A stretch of 64,000 nt of DNA from Heliocidaris erythrogramma. Taxonomy: Eukaryota; Echinodermata; Echinoidea; Camarodonta; Echinometridae. The stretch spans positions 3,229,285 to 3,293,284 of the forward strand of contig CM046870.1 in the NCBI GenBank assembly GCA_025617745.1. The letters run 5' to 3'. Under the pieces are notes generated by a model. The model saw only the letters and a list, made by a program, of their open reading frames with translations, made no database searches and had not been told where the DNA came from. Shown piece by piece: positions 22,263 to 33,250 of the stretch. The translations under genes and the position numbers were made by a program. The first letter of the stretch is position 1. Every line of letters begins with the position of its first letter.

Positions 22263-23300
22263 GATATTTTTACAAAAACAGAAGCTCTTCAATGTGTAAC
22301 TTTGCATACTGGATGTCTTTAATATGTACTTTGATAATATGTAACATTCATATCGTTTCTCTCAACAATGACCTTGAACCAATGACCATGAAAATCATAA
22401 ACACTATACCTGACTACATCCTACCCATATACCTGAAAAACGATGCTTTAAGACCTAATTAATACTGGACCTTTTTTTGCAAAAGTTTTTCTTGATGCAA
22501 CTTTATATATTGATAGTGTTCATTGAGTACTTGGGAGATATATGAAATTACTTGCCCTCAAGGAACAGTGACCTTGAATTTTTGACCTTCAAAATCACAA
22601 TAACAACTAATTTTGCCTAAACGACGACGTTTGAAGGTATGATTACTCCTGGATTTTTCATAAATGCAAAGGTGTTTCTTGGTGTTACCATATTATATTT
22701 GTAGTATTCAAAAAGTTCTTGGGAGATATTTGAAAATTACTTGCTCTCTATGAACAGTGACCTTGAACTTTCAACCTTCAAAATCATGATTACACCTAAT
22801 TTTGCCTAAGCAACGTTTTAAGGCATGATTAATCCTGGATTTTTCATAAATGCAAAGGTTTTTCTTGATGTTACTTTATATATTGGTAGTATTCATTGAG
22901 TACTTGGGAGATATATGAAAATTACTTGCTCTCAAGGAACAGTGACCTTGAACTTTTGACCTTCAATATCACGATAACACCTAATTTTGCCTAAACGACG
23001 ACGTTTGAAGGCATGATTACTCCTGGATTTTTCAAAAAAGCAAAGGTTTTTCTCGGTGTTACTTTATACAGTATATTGGTAGTATCGAATAAGTTCTTGG
23101 GAGATATGCAAAAATTACTTGCTCTCTATGAGCAGTGACCTTGAACTTTAGACCTTCAAAATCACAATAACACCTAATTTTGCCTAAACAACAATGTTTG
23201 AAGGCATGATCACTCCTGGATTTTTATGCAACGGTGTTTCTTGGTGTTACTATATTATATTCGTAGTATTCAAAAGGTTCTTGGGAGATAAATTACTTGC
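22263..23300. repeat. 187-bp tandem repeats in the foldback core
   Basis: GGATTTTTCATAAATGCAAA recurs near 22651, 22838, 23025 and 23218, with a diverged first copy near 22470 and a relic before it. Each unit carries CTTGGGAGATAT, TTACTTGCTCTC, AGTGACCTTGAAC and ACACCTAATTTTGCCTAA. Confidence 0.9.
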
Positions 23301-24967
23301 TCTCTATGTGAGTCCTTTAGGTAGAAACATGGGTCGATCTGAATGCTTATTTTGATTCAATTGTTGCGACACTGTTTTCATTTGCAGTAATTAAACCCAT
23401 ATTTTCAAGTGCCTTATGAGACTTACATCATCAGTTTCATTAACATTTGGAAAAACTGGTCAAATTCATTTTCATTCATGGATGAATCGTATACACTAGT
23501 TAAATTCTCGTTCACACACAAAGACACACGGGAAATTGCAAGACAACTGTTTTTATCACATTTTGGATCAGATTTCAAGGCCAAAATCATGCAAATAGGC
23601 AGTCTTGTGGTATATTTTATTAAAATATGTATTACAGACTATTACTACAGCAAATATGACAGGCCTGGGGCTCACCATTTTGAAACTGTTGTCATGTGAA
23701 ACGTCCCCCGAATCCCATTTTCATCGTTTATGACAACTTTTGGTGGTGAAAATTAGCCGTTAAACCTTTTGGTACCAAAATTTCTTTGGTAACCCCCGAT
23801 AATATTGGTAAATATCTATTAATACAGAAAATTTCATGGTATTCCTGGATGGGACGAAGGGTCAACTTGGAACATTTTTCATTTTTTCCAATTTTAAGGG
23901 CGCCCTTCACAAGAACGGCTTGCCCAATTCTGCTGATTTTTTGTTGGATTATTGCCCAAGTCAAAGTCTTTAACTGTACAAAATTGCGGTTCCTGATCTC
24001 ATACAGTATTAGAGATATGAGGCTCTAAACATGCATCCAAATTTCAAATATAAAATACGACACCATGTTCGGTGACCTCGTACGCAGAAACGGAAGGTCA
24101 GTTTTGCATCACAATTAATTTTTCTTTTAAAGAGCATAAAGTTCTTCCAATTTACAGATGATGAGCTGTACTGGATAAAAATTCTGGCTTCAATAGTCAA
24201 TTAAAAAACCATAATTTTCATAAAACTCATTTCTTGGAACGCGCATTGGTTGCTATGCGAGGCTGTATCTTAGCAACCACTTTACCTTGGGGCAAAATAT
24301 TTTGGGGTTTTCCGTCAGACACTCCGAGGAACATTTGGTGCGAGTTTAAAGAAAATCGAAGGGGGTCGGGTGACAAGCATTGGTTGATTTGACGTGGATT
24401 GACCCCTCAATAAATCATGGTATCTTTTCAAACATGTCGGTTAATTTATACTCAAACTCGAGGATTTTCGTAATACCTGTGTACATTTTCAATGCAAAAT
24501 GGCAAACACTTGTCGACCCAATCGGGATATTGTCAGCACTGCGCATGCGTCGTTGCATGACAAACGCCATCTGTTGGCGAAATTGCGTATTTAACATAAC
24601 AATCCAGCATAATCTTGAGCGGGCGACTTTTTCAAGAGCTCCGTAGCTGCGTTATTTATCCATAGACATTTTGGCGGGAAAATTAAATCTGCTCCTCCAC
24701 TACACCCAGCGGCAACGGTGCCAACAAGTAGCCGACACCAGCCCTTCGACCTACACCCATCTTTGGCTTCTGTCCAGTCTACTTCTTATAGCTTCTGGCG
24801 AAATCTGACTTCGTTCCAGTCGCCTAGTTAGTGGAGGCTGAGGCTGGGGTTACCCACAGGCGTTCCCATGGTGATATTGTCACTCATTCTCATACTTTTC
24901 TCCACGTATTAATAACATTACAATAACAGGTAAGAGGTTGATTAATTCATTAACATGCGCATGAGAT

Positions 24968-26362
24968 ATGGCGTCCTCTAGTTCTTTGTCCTCAGGAGAA
25001 GAGGATTACATTAATGCAGCAGATAATCCAAAATTTCGGGATACACCGGAGGTATTATCTTCCGATTGTCACACTCTCCGTGAGGAGAGTGATGACGATT
25101 CAAATTGTTCATGGAAAACGGCAATGAACAGAAATTCTGTCAGATCCAAGAAAAGGGCAAGGGTAAGAAGCAATAGCGATGGTATGTTAAATACGAAGAA
25201 CAAGAAGATTCCTAAATTCTCAACTCCAACGCATTCAAGTAGGAAAGTGGTCATTGTTGGTCTGGAAAAAAATGTATGCAGTGCTAATCAAGTGCGGGTT
25301 TACAGAGAAATTCATGATCTCGTTGGAAAACTTGTAGGTATGGTTAAAGTAAAAAATATGTTGATTTTGACATGTGAGAATGAGAAACAAATTATAACCC
25401 TGTTACAATTAACACAGTTGGCTGGTTTAGACGTAAAAGTTACACGTTATGAAGAAGATCAGGTGGTTACAACGAAAGGGGTCATCCATAGAATCGATAC
25501 TCAAATCAGCAATGAAGAAATAGCAGATGTATTAAGAGAACAGAATGTAATAAATGCTAAGCGATTTAGGAAGAAGATCAATGGAGAAATGGTACCCACT
25601 CCATCGGTACTTATTACTTTCAAAGGTAAAAGTAAACCGGATGCTGTAAATTTTCTCTATGAGATTAGGCGTGTGGATAACTTTGTCCCACCCGTGACAA
25701 GGTGTCATAAGTGCCAACTATTTGGTCATATGAAAGATAATTGTAGGGGTAAAATACGTTGCGTGAGATGCGGAGGCGAACATGAATTTGACGCTTGCGC
25801 ACAAAAGGAAAACAGGAAGTGCTTTAGATGTGGAGATAATCACTCAGCGGCGTATCAAGGATGCAAATCTTATATAGAAGCTAAGCAAATACAAACAATT
25901 AAACTGAGTGAAAAGCTCACGTACGCGCAAGCGACAAAAGTGTATCGCACTCAGAAAAATGTAAATGTTGTAGAGACAACTAATAACACAGTCAACACGA
26001 GTAACTCCAAAGAGAACCCTCAAAGTAAACAGAACAAATTAGATTCCAACTTAAAATTACAGAGTCCTGGACATGAAACAAGCCCTCACTCCCATATCCC
26101 ACCTGCGGCTCAAGTACACAAGAGAAAAGAGAAAAGGCGGGAAAGAGACGGGGAGTCTGAGCAGGGTTCTTCAAATATTAATCAAACTGGCTTTCCCAAT
26201 AATGTGACATCATTAGATTTGATTATGTTTATTCTGGTTGCGATACGTAAGTTACTTCTTTCTGAGAACGATGATCAATTTGTGGAAGCTGCTGTCAAAG
26301 CGGGTAAAGATTTTTTAAAGGCAGACATTACCATGGAAATGGTAAAAAGCCGCCTTAAATGA
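24968..26362 (+). CDS. LINE ORF1, RNA-binding protein with three zinc knuckles
   Basis: 464 aa. ORF1 proteins of this LINE type coat the element RNA and act as nucleic-acid chaperones. An acidic, Ser-rich start and a basic KKRARVRS stretch come first. An RRM-like middle region follows (SRKVVIVGLEK... to about residue 240). Then come three knuckles from residue 246 to about 299: CHKCQLFGHMKDNC, CVRCGGEHEFDAC and CFRCGDNHSAAYQGC. The C-terminal part is polar with a KRKEKRRERDG run. The frame is intact. Its stop codon overlaps the ORF2 start as ATGA, so ORF2 is probably translated by termination-reinitiation. Confidence 0.92.
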   Translation: MASSSSLSSGEEDYINAADNPKFRDTPEVLSSDCHTLREESDDDSNCSWKTAMNRNSVRSKKRARVRSNSDGMLNTKNKKIPKFSTPTHSSRKVVIVGLEKNVCSANQVRVYREIHDLVGKLVGMVKVKNMLILTCENEKQIITLLQLTQLAGLDVKVTRYEEDQVVTTKGVIHRIDTQISNEEIADVLREQNVINAKRFRKKINGEMVPTPSVLITFKGKSKPDAVNFLYEIRRVDNFVPPVTRCHKCQLFGHMKDNCRGKIRCVRCGGEHEFDACAQKENRKCFRCGDNHSAAYQGCKSYIEAKQIQTIKLSEKLTYAQATKVYRTQKNVNVVETTNNTVNTSNSKENPQSKQNKLDSNLKLQSPGHETSPHSHIPPAAQVHKRKEKRRERDGESEQGSSNINQTGFPNNVTSLDLIMFILVAIRKLLLSENDDQFVEAAVKAGKDFLKADITMEMVKSRLK

Positions 26363-27273
26363 CACAGCCCGTTTCAGATATAACTATACTACAGTGGAAT
26401 GCACAAGGTATGATTTCACATGGTGCGGACTTTTTAACGTCAATATTTGATAATAATTTATTGGGTTGTAACCCAGATATTATGTGCATTCAGGAAACAC
26501 GGTTTAATGATTATAATGTGTCTTTTATTCCGAATTACATTTGTGTCTGTAGAAATAGACCGGATGGTAGAAGAGGTGGTCTAGTTATATATTTAAGAAA
26601 GGATATTACTTTCCAGGTTATGCATGTTAAAGGGAATATCGAATACCAAAGAGTTGATATTTTTTCAAAGAAAGGGATCATTTCAATTTTTAATTATTAT
26701 AATCCATGTAAAAAGATTGAAGTGGAAGAATTAAATGAAATGGTTAGAAATGTGCCAGGGAGGATCATAATTCTGGGCGACTTTAATAGCCACAACCCAC
26801 TCTGGGGGAGCAGTAAATTAGATGCAAACGGCAGAACCGTAGAGACTTTTATGGAAGATCATGATCTAGCATTGCTAAATGACGGTTCTCCAACGAGGTT
26901 AGACCCTCATTTTGGAACACATTCAATGTTAGATTTATCTATAGTTTCCAAGGAACTAGCGTGTAAAATGGAGTGGGAAGTACGGTCTAACAACTTTGGC
27001 AGTGATCACAATGCGATTGTTATTAAATTGAAACAGTCGGGCAATACGATTATACATGAATACACAGATATCGGATTTAGATGGAGTTTTAGAAATGTAA
27101 ATTGGGAAGGGTATAGAAATGCAATAAAAGAGGAATTATCAAATCAAGAGTATAATAGTGACTTTAAATTAGATATTCAAAGTCGATACAACGCCATTGT
27201 TAATGTTATTCTGAATGCGTCAAACAGGTACATTCGTCGAGTTCGACTAGGAGGGGGAAAAGAAGTAAAATAA
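26359..27273 (+). CDS. LINE ORF2, 5' part: APE-type endonuclease
   Basis: The endonuclease nicks target DNA to prime reverse transcription. Visible motifs: ILQWNAQG, IMCIQETRF, GGLVIYLRKDI, IIILGDFNSHNPLWGS, a GTHSMLDLSIVS strand and the terminal GSDHNAI with the catalytic His. All the expected acidic and His residues are present. The frame ends early at 27273 because of a one-base deletion near 27232; the protein continues in another frame. Confidence 0.92.
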   Translation: MTQPVSDITILQWNAQGMISHGADFLTSIFDNNLLGCNPDIMCIQETRFNDYNVSFIPNYICVCRNRPDGRRGGLVIYLRKDITFQVMHVKGNIEYQRVDIFSKKGIISIFNYYNPCKKIEVEELNEMVRNVPGRIIILGDFNSHNPLWGSSKLDANGRTVETFMEDHDLALLNDGSPTRLDPHFGTHSMLDLSIVSKELACKMEWEVRSNNFGSDHNAIVIKLKQSGNTIIHEYTDIGFRWSFRNVNWEGYRNAIKEELSNQEYNSDFKLDIQSRYNAIVNVILNASNRYIRRVRLGGGKEVK

Positions 27274-30101
27274 CTCCTTGGTGGAACGAGGAGTGTCAAA
27301 AAGCAATTGCGGAGAGGAATCATATTAAAAACAGATTAAAAAGGTATTATGACATAAATGATGTTAAACAATACTTACAAAAGAAAGCCTTTGCACAGAA
27401 GGTACAGAGAAGGGCTCGTTTCGACTATTGGTCTCAATACTGTGCTAGAATGAATAGATTTACAGACATAGGGAAAGTGTGGAAACAGGTGAAAGGAATG
27501 CGAGACAGCACAAAGAACACTCACATTTTTCACAATCTAATCGTTGATGGTAATATGGTAAGTGAGTCTAAAGATAAAGCAAACGCCGTGGCATCCTTTT
27601 TCAAATCTATTGATAGATCATTTTCCGTAAACGATAATGAAATTGATGATGCTCTATTTACCCACATTATGGATGATGACTGTATTAATGATGATTTTAA
27701 TATGAATGAGTTGAGGAACGTTTTAAAAGAAATGAGAAACTCCGCTCCAGGTAAGGATGACATTTATGTGATTATGCTAAAAAACTTGCCCCCAATAGCA
27801 CTTGTTTACATATTAGAGTTATATAATGAAATCTGGGAAAATTCATGTTTTCCAAGCCAGTGGTATGAAGTTGTCCAGATACCTATTTTGAAACCTGGAA
27901 AAGAAGCGACGGATGTGTCATCTTACAGACCAATTTCGTTATTATCTTCCCTCTTTAAAGTCATGGAAAAAATGATTAAAAATCGGCTGACTTGGTATTT
28001 AGATAAAAATAAACTTTTAAACCCAATTCAATCAGGATTCCGTAAATATCGAAATGTTAAAGATCATTTAATCAGACTCGAGACCGACATACATTCAGCA
28101 TTGAGTGAGAAAAAATATACTGTAGCTGTTCTTCTAGACTTGGAAAAGGCATATGACTCGTTATGGAAAGGAGGTCTCTTCAAAAAATTGTCAAGGTTAA
28201 AAATTCATGGAAAATTATTGTGTTTTATTAAAGCTTTCTTAAAGAATAGATATTGTAATGTTAAGGTTAACAATTGTTTGTCGGAAAATTATGTGTTAGA
28301 AAACGGTATCCCACAAGGGAGCTCTTTAAGTCCTGTACTTTTTACTTTGATGTTGAATGACTTAAAGATTAACGAAAGTGGAGTTAAATTATCATGTTAT
28401 GCCGATGATATTGCAATTTGGTTTTCTGGTTCCAACTTAGATCTGGTTCGCCAGAAACTACAGGAAGCCCTCCATGAAATCGAAATTTGGTGCTGGAGGT
28501 GGAAATTAAAGATTTCACACACCAAGTCGGTAGTTTTGGTATTTACCAATAAACAAAAGAAAGACATTGCTTTGAAAATAAATGGGCATGTTTTGCCTCA
28601 TTGTGAGCAGTTTAAGTTTCTTGGTATGTGGCTGGATTATAAACTAACTTGGTCGGTCCATATTAACGCAATTATTGAGAAGTGTAAGAAAAGATTAAAT
28701 TTATTACGTTGCGTTTCAGGAACTACATGGGGAAATAAGTATGAAATTTTGATGATGATATATAAAGGACTTATTTTATCTGTTTTAGACTATGGCAGTG
28801 AAATGTATGATTCTGCGTGTATATCTCTGAAGAAAAAGCTAGACGCTATACAATACAGAGCACTAAAAATTATTACAGGGACTATACATAATGTATCCTT
28901 GGAGGCTCTACAGGTGTTAACCGGAGAATTGCCGCTGGAACTTAGGAGAAAATTATTTAATGATAAATTTAGATATTATTTGTTGTTTAGCTCATCCAGT
29001 CATCCTTCTAAAGAAATTCTTGGTGATCATTATACCATGAATAGAAGTGAATGGAAGGGTGGGAAAGCACCATTTAGCCTTAGAGCCAGTCGAGACGAAG
29101 TTAATGTAGAAAATCAAGACAATTTAATACCGAAAATTCCCGAATGGCGATTATCCCGTCCTCATGTGTCATTTGATACTCGAGGTAAAATACCAAAAAG
29201 GGATATGCTTGCAGCCGAGATGAAATCCATTGTTCAGGACAGAATAGGAATAATATGGAAAGGATATTTGCATGTATATACAGATGGGTCTAAACTTGAA
29301 GATCTCAGAACAGGAGCTGCGTTTTATGTTCCCCAATATCAGGTGATTAAATCTTTTAGATTGTCACATGTATGTATCATGAGAGCGGAACTCGTCGCCA
29401 TTCTAATGGCTCTGGAGTGGTTAGACAGTTTCGTAAAGTCCTGTTCAGTGGTCATTTTTAGCGACTCATTGTCAGCCCTTCAAATGATCGACTCATACTT
29501 TATTAGATGCGCTGTTGTCAATGAAATCTTACACAAAATTCATAATTTTTTGTCAAAGGATATTCTTGTCTTTTTTGAATGGATTCCATCTCACTGTGAT
29601 ATTAACGGTAATGAAATAGTTGATAGGGCTGCCAAGAAAGGCGCTCTGAAAAATCATTTAGACATTGTTTTATCTAACACTACAAGCGAACTTGCATGCT
29701 CTCGGTTGGTTTATTATAAAAATATTTGGCAAAATGAATGGAATAGTTCAGAAAAGGGAAGATTTCTATATGCTCTGCAGGACAAGGTTACCGAGCAGGC
29801 ATACAGAAAAGGCTTGTCTCGGAGAGATGAATGCCTGATCCAACAACTGAGAGTAGGTAAGTGTACATTAAATTTTTATATGTTACAAATCAATCAGCAT
29901 TCTTCCGGTCTTTGCGAAGTGTGTAAAGTATTTGAAACTATCGAGCATTTCATTTTATATTGTTCAAAATACGAAAAAGAGAGACACATAATGATCAGAA
30001 AGTTAAAACTCAATAACCCAACCCTTAAGCAACTTTTGACTAACCCTGATTATATTCGGGAATTATTATGTTATGTACATGCCACTAACCGTTTTGGTTA
30101 G
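27240..30101 (+). CDS. LINE ORF2, 3' part: reverse transcriptase, RNase H and zinc motif
   Basis: Continues ORF2 after the frameshift (KITPWWNEECQKAI is near its start). RT blocks: SAPGKDDI, YRPISLLSSLFKVMEKMI, LDLEKAYDSLW, GIPQGSSLSPVLF and CYADDIAI, with the catalytic YADD at 28398-28409. RNase H follows with YTDGSK, MRAELVAI, FSDSLSAL and WIPSHCDINGNEIVDRAAK, so all four acidic residues are kept. The C-terminal CEVCKVFETIEHFILYC is the usual C-x2-C-x7-H-x4-C motif. No internal stop occurs in 950 codons, which suggests a young copy. Confidence 0.94.
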   Translation, partial: SSTRRGKRSKITPWWNEECQKAIAERNHIKNRLKRYYDINDVKQYLQKKAFAQKVQRRARFDYWSQYCARMNRFTDIGKVWKQVKGMRDSTKNTHIFHNLIVDGNMVSESKDKANAVASFFKSIDRSFSVNDNEIDDALFTHIMDDDCINDDFNMNELRNVLKEMRNSAPGKDDIYVIMLKNLPPIALVYILELYNEIWENSCFPSQWYEVVQIPILKPGKEATDVSSYRPISLLSSLFKVMEKMIKNRLTWYLDKNKLLNPIQSGFRKYRNVKDHLIRLETDIHSALSEKKYTVAVLLDLEKAYDSLWKGGLFKKLSRLKIHGKLLCFIKAFLKNRYCNVKVNNCLSENYVLENGIPQGSSLSPVLFTLMLNDLKINESGVKLSCYADDIAIWFSGSNLDLVRQKLQEALHEIEIWCWRWKLKISHTKSVVLVFTNKQKKDIALKINGHVLPHCEQFKFLGMWLDYKLTWSVHINAIIEKCKKRLNLLRCVSGTTWGNKYEILMMIYKGLILSVLDYGSEMYDSACISLKKKLDAIQYRALKIITGTIHNVSLEALQVLTGELPLELRRKLFNDKFRYYLLFSSSSHPSKEILGDHYTMNRSEWKGGKAPFSLRASRDEVNVENQDNLIPKIPEWRLSRPHVSFDTRGKIPKRDMLAAEMKSIVQDRIGIIWKGYLHVYTDGSKLEDLRTGAAFYVPQYQVIKSFRLSHVCIMRAELVAILMALEWLDSFVKSCSVVIFSDSLSALQMIDSYFIRCAVVNEILHKIHNFLSKDILVFFEWIPSHCDINGNEIVDRAAKKGALKNHLDIVLSNTTSELACSRLVYYKNIWQNEWNSSEKGRFLYALQDKVTEQAYRKGLSRRDECLIQQLRVGKCTLNFYMLQINQHSSGLCEVCKVFETIEHFILYCSKYEKERHIMIRKLKLNNPTLKQLLTNPDYIRELLCYVHATNRFG

Positions 30102-30480
30102 TCTGCTTTTTCCATGAACAGTTTGTATCGCGCGCATTGCATTTATCTCACAATTCTTAAACTGGATTATTGTATTTTGCTATTTCGCTTCGGCTTTCGT
30201 GTACTAATTTAGGTGATGGAATATATATATATAATCTGTTTTTCACTAATGATTTCATGCAACTAATAATCACCAAATGGATCGACGTTATACGTGGGCC
30301 TTCCTTAGCCGAAGTCCCACTGACGAAAGTGGCTGGCGCGTATAATCTGGAGAGATTGAAGTGCGCCATCATATCCAACTACAACAACAACAGCGAGAAT
30401 TCCGGTGGCTTATTGCTAGTTAATACTGGTGGCTTATTTAGTTAATTAAGAGCCACAGGTCTTATGTCCTGTTTTTAATT

Positions 30481-32072
30481 AGGTGGTCTGTCGTAGTCGA
30501 CGGACCACTTCTTAATTTCGTCAGAATTTTCTTTATGTATTCTTTATTATTTTTCCACCACTTTCTTGTGACAGTGATTTCTCAAAATTATCTCATTCAA
30601 TTTTCATCAAATTTCTGTCAGTCATCAGGCCTATCATGGTCAAGTGCCACGAATGTTTTCAAGGTCATCAGGTCATCGTGACGTCATCCAGGCGCCATTT
30701 TGTGAAATCACATTATCAATCATATCTTCATAACGAGTCATCAAAAATGAACCATATTTGACACACATTAACTTCAGGTCGAGGGTCAACATAAAATGCC
30801 ATCAAAATCCGTGCGCGCGTAATGACGCGCACGTCAAAATTTAAAAATGCTCCAAATCACTTTTTAATCAAAATAGAGTACGGTTCAGGACATTTTAAGC
30901 ATTTCAAAATTTTCCATCCGTGCGCGTCCGCGCGCGCGTTATGCGCTCGCCATGCGCTCGCCAAGCGCGTACAGAACGTTAAAACACCGTTTTTTCGCAT
31001 GGTTTGTCTTCCTGACACTATTCTTGACAATTTCCAATTATATACAGTCATTTTCGACCTTGCATACTGCCACACGCGCACGTCAAACTTTCAAATTCGT
31101 GAGCGCGTCAATGGGCATTCTCATGTAAAAAGTGGTAAAAACATGCCTATCTAGAATTCGCCATAGCTCCTCAGAATGCGTGGATACCCCAAATTTCTTT
31201 ACATATTCTGAAAGCCTGTGAGTTGTAGATTTGAATTCATGTAGAATTTTTGCCGATCGCATGTTCTGACGTCATATATTTGCATATGAACTCAAAAATA
31301 TGGTTTTGAAAAAAATGACGTCATCATTTTTGTATTCATTTGATAATATTTCAGTAATACGTGGTCGATTTTCTTCCAAATTTGGATATGTTATAGCTGA
31401 GACAATTCTCTACAAGATCAGTCACCACGATTTTTCATTTTGATGACGTCATCATAGTGAAATTTTCAATCAAAGATGCCATGTCAGAATTTTCCCTATT
31501 TGCGTGTTATGTCTATGGAAGATGATTTTTTTTTCGAATCATGAATCTACATGACATTGTTCTCTGAGCAGTATCTCAGTTATTTTTGGTCTATTTTCTT
31601 CCAGATTTTAGTATGTTGTAGCTGAGACTATAAGCTTTTATAAATGTGATCTCCAATTTTTGATCAGATGTCGGGATCATGCCCAATTTTTTACTACAAA
31701 ATGGGATTTGAGAATCCCGTTTTTCGCTTACGTGTTATCTCTATGGGAAATATTTTGGTATATTGGTCAAAGCACTTGCCTCCCATTCCGGTGACCCAGG
31801 TTCGATCCCCGGTGGGTCCATAAATGTTTTTTTTTTTTTTTTTGCTTCTTTTTGCCTTTCATTTTACCATCCTCTTGTCAACATTATCATGATTGTTATC
31901 TTGCACAAATATTATCACATCTTACAATGACCGTTTCACACATTTTTCTACATTCCTGTCCTCAAGAAGCATCTCCATTCATGGCATTCTTGACTTCCTA
32001 TCTTCAGTTTAGCATTTATTATGATCATCCTGATTACAATCATGATCATAAAAATTGAAAGACAGACCACCT
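30481..32072. mobile_element. 1.6 kb DNA transposon, AGGTGGTCTGTC ends
   Basis: Inverted ends AGGTGGTCTGTC and GACAGACCACCT are flanked by AATT on both sides (30477-30480 and 32073-32076). The left tip is itself a hairpin: GTGGTCTGTCG pairs with CGACGGACCAC. The interior has several TGACGTCAT-like motifs, a GCGC-rich stretch near 30900-30975 and a tRNA-like segment, but no transposase. Confidence 0.8.
31751..31820 (+). repeat. tRNA-Gly-like segment (SINE head or tRNA pseudogene)
   Basis: 70 bp that align over their length with animal tRNA-Gly(CCC): a TTGCCTCCCA anticodon region, GGTTCGATCCC close to the B box and TGGTATATTGG close to the A box. The 5' acceptor strand does not pair with the 3' GGGTCCA, so it is not a functional tRNA. 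A poly-T tract follows. Confidence 0.6.
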
Positions 32073-32574
32073 AATTCGTCCTCATCACGAATTAAATTTC
32101 TAGTTTTGTTTAATTTTTTGCCTTATGCATTACCCAAATTTTCATTTGAATAAGTATTGTGGCTCTTTTATGACCATGTGGATGCAATATCGATTTCTAA
32201 GATATATTCTGATGGCTAATTTGTTGACCTTTGACTTTGTATTTTTATGTCGCCATAGTGGTTCTTGCTTAATTACAGGCCATTTTAAACATTGGATTTT
32301 ATAAGGGATTTTACAGGACTTTTATATGTAATAAAACACTAAAAAGAAATGTAAAGGCCATTTAAGCTCTTGCTTTAATAATTACAAGCCATTTAATCAA
32401 TGCATTATAAAAGGGATTGTAAAGGACTTTTATATGTAATTAAACACTATAAAGAAATTGTTACCTCAATCATGACATAAATATAGGAGATAGAAAAGTA
32501 TTATTTAACTTACAACTATACAGAACTATTGTAAAAGACGGGTAGAGTGTGACATGTAATTTTAGATGTGTTTA

Positions 32575-33250
32575 ACCCTAAAAGGGCCGGGGGGGGGGGG
32601 GCGGGTGGAATCCACACCCCCCCCCCCCCCCCCGACGCAAAGCAGTCGCCACAGTATTTCATTACTTTTTTCCTTCGAATCTCACGCATCTTTTGAAACC
32701 AAATTCGCGATGTCCGGGCATGTGGTTCCGAAGTTACTCAACATTTCGTACTTGCACGTCGGACCAAAAATTGCTCAAAAACGCGATTTCATGTATAATT
32801 TCAATACAAAATGTGTTTTCAGACAAAATTAGAAATCTTTGAATATTTTTACATTTACTGATTAAAATTAATTTATATTATGCTGTTTATGATCGCAAAA
32901 GTGTCCCCAACAAGTTTCATCCAGAAAATCAATAAAAAACAAAGAAATACATAAGAAATTTAACTGCAATAAAATACATAGGAAATCAATTTTGATACCG
33001 AATTATATTTGCTAAGAATACTGGAAAGAGTGTCTAGACAAAATAATTGGCATTTGTTAAGCTTTATTTAATGATTTAGAGCAAAATTTTGATTTCATGC
33101 ATAAATTAACATAATTAATTAATATGAAATTATTTCGGGGCATTTAACTATACAGTTTTGTAGATTAAATTGTGGACGACGTGCGTGCCGATTTTCAGCG
33201 CGGTCAACGGTCGAGATCTCGGGGTGGGGGTGGATTCCACCCCCCACAAT
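32575..33250. mobile_element. DNA element bounded by G/C-run ends
   Basis: Left end AAAAGGGCC, then a G run, GTGGAATCCAC and a C run. Right end carries GGGGTGGGGGTGGATTCCAC. No protein is visible. The terminus-like TAAAAGGGCCGG resembles recalled echinoderm repeats, so the call is partly memory-based. Confidence 0.5.

Larger units (their letters stand above)
20420..24405. mobile_element. 4 kb foldback transposon with ~0.9 kb arms and tandem-repeat core
   Basis: Perfect tips GGGTCAATCCACGTCAAATC and its complement are flanked by the direct duplication CTCA (20416-20419 and 24406-24409). The right arm is continuous (about 23510-24405). The left arm is split into 20420-21092 and 22005-22253 by a nested insertion. 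The core holds five to six 187-bp tandem units. No transposase or other protein is encoded, so it is a non-autonomous foldback element. Superfamily unknown; a 4-bp target duplication is what the sequence shows. Confidence 0.9.
24660..30393 (+). mobile_element. I-group non-LTR retrotransposon, nearly full length
   Basis: 5' leader (start approximate, about 24660), ORF1 (24968-26362), ORF2 (26359-30101, one frameshift), about 290 bp of 3' UTR and a short ACAACAACAACA tail near 30381-30393. ORF1 with three zinc knuckles plus ORF2 with APE endonuclease, RT and RNase H is the layout of the I/Nimb type. It sits directly beside the foldback element at 20420-24405 and a DNA transposon at 30481-32072. 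Confidence 0.9.
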
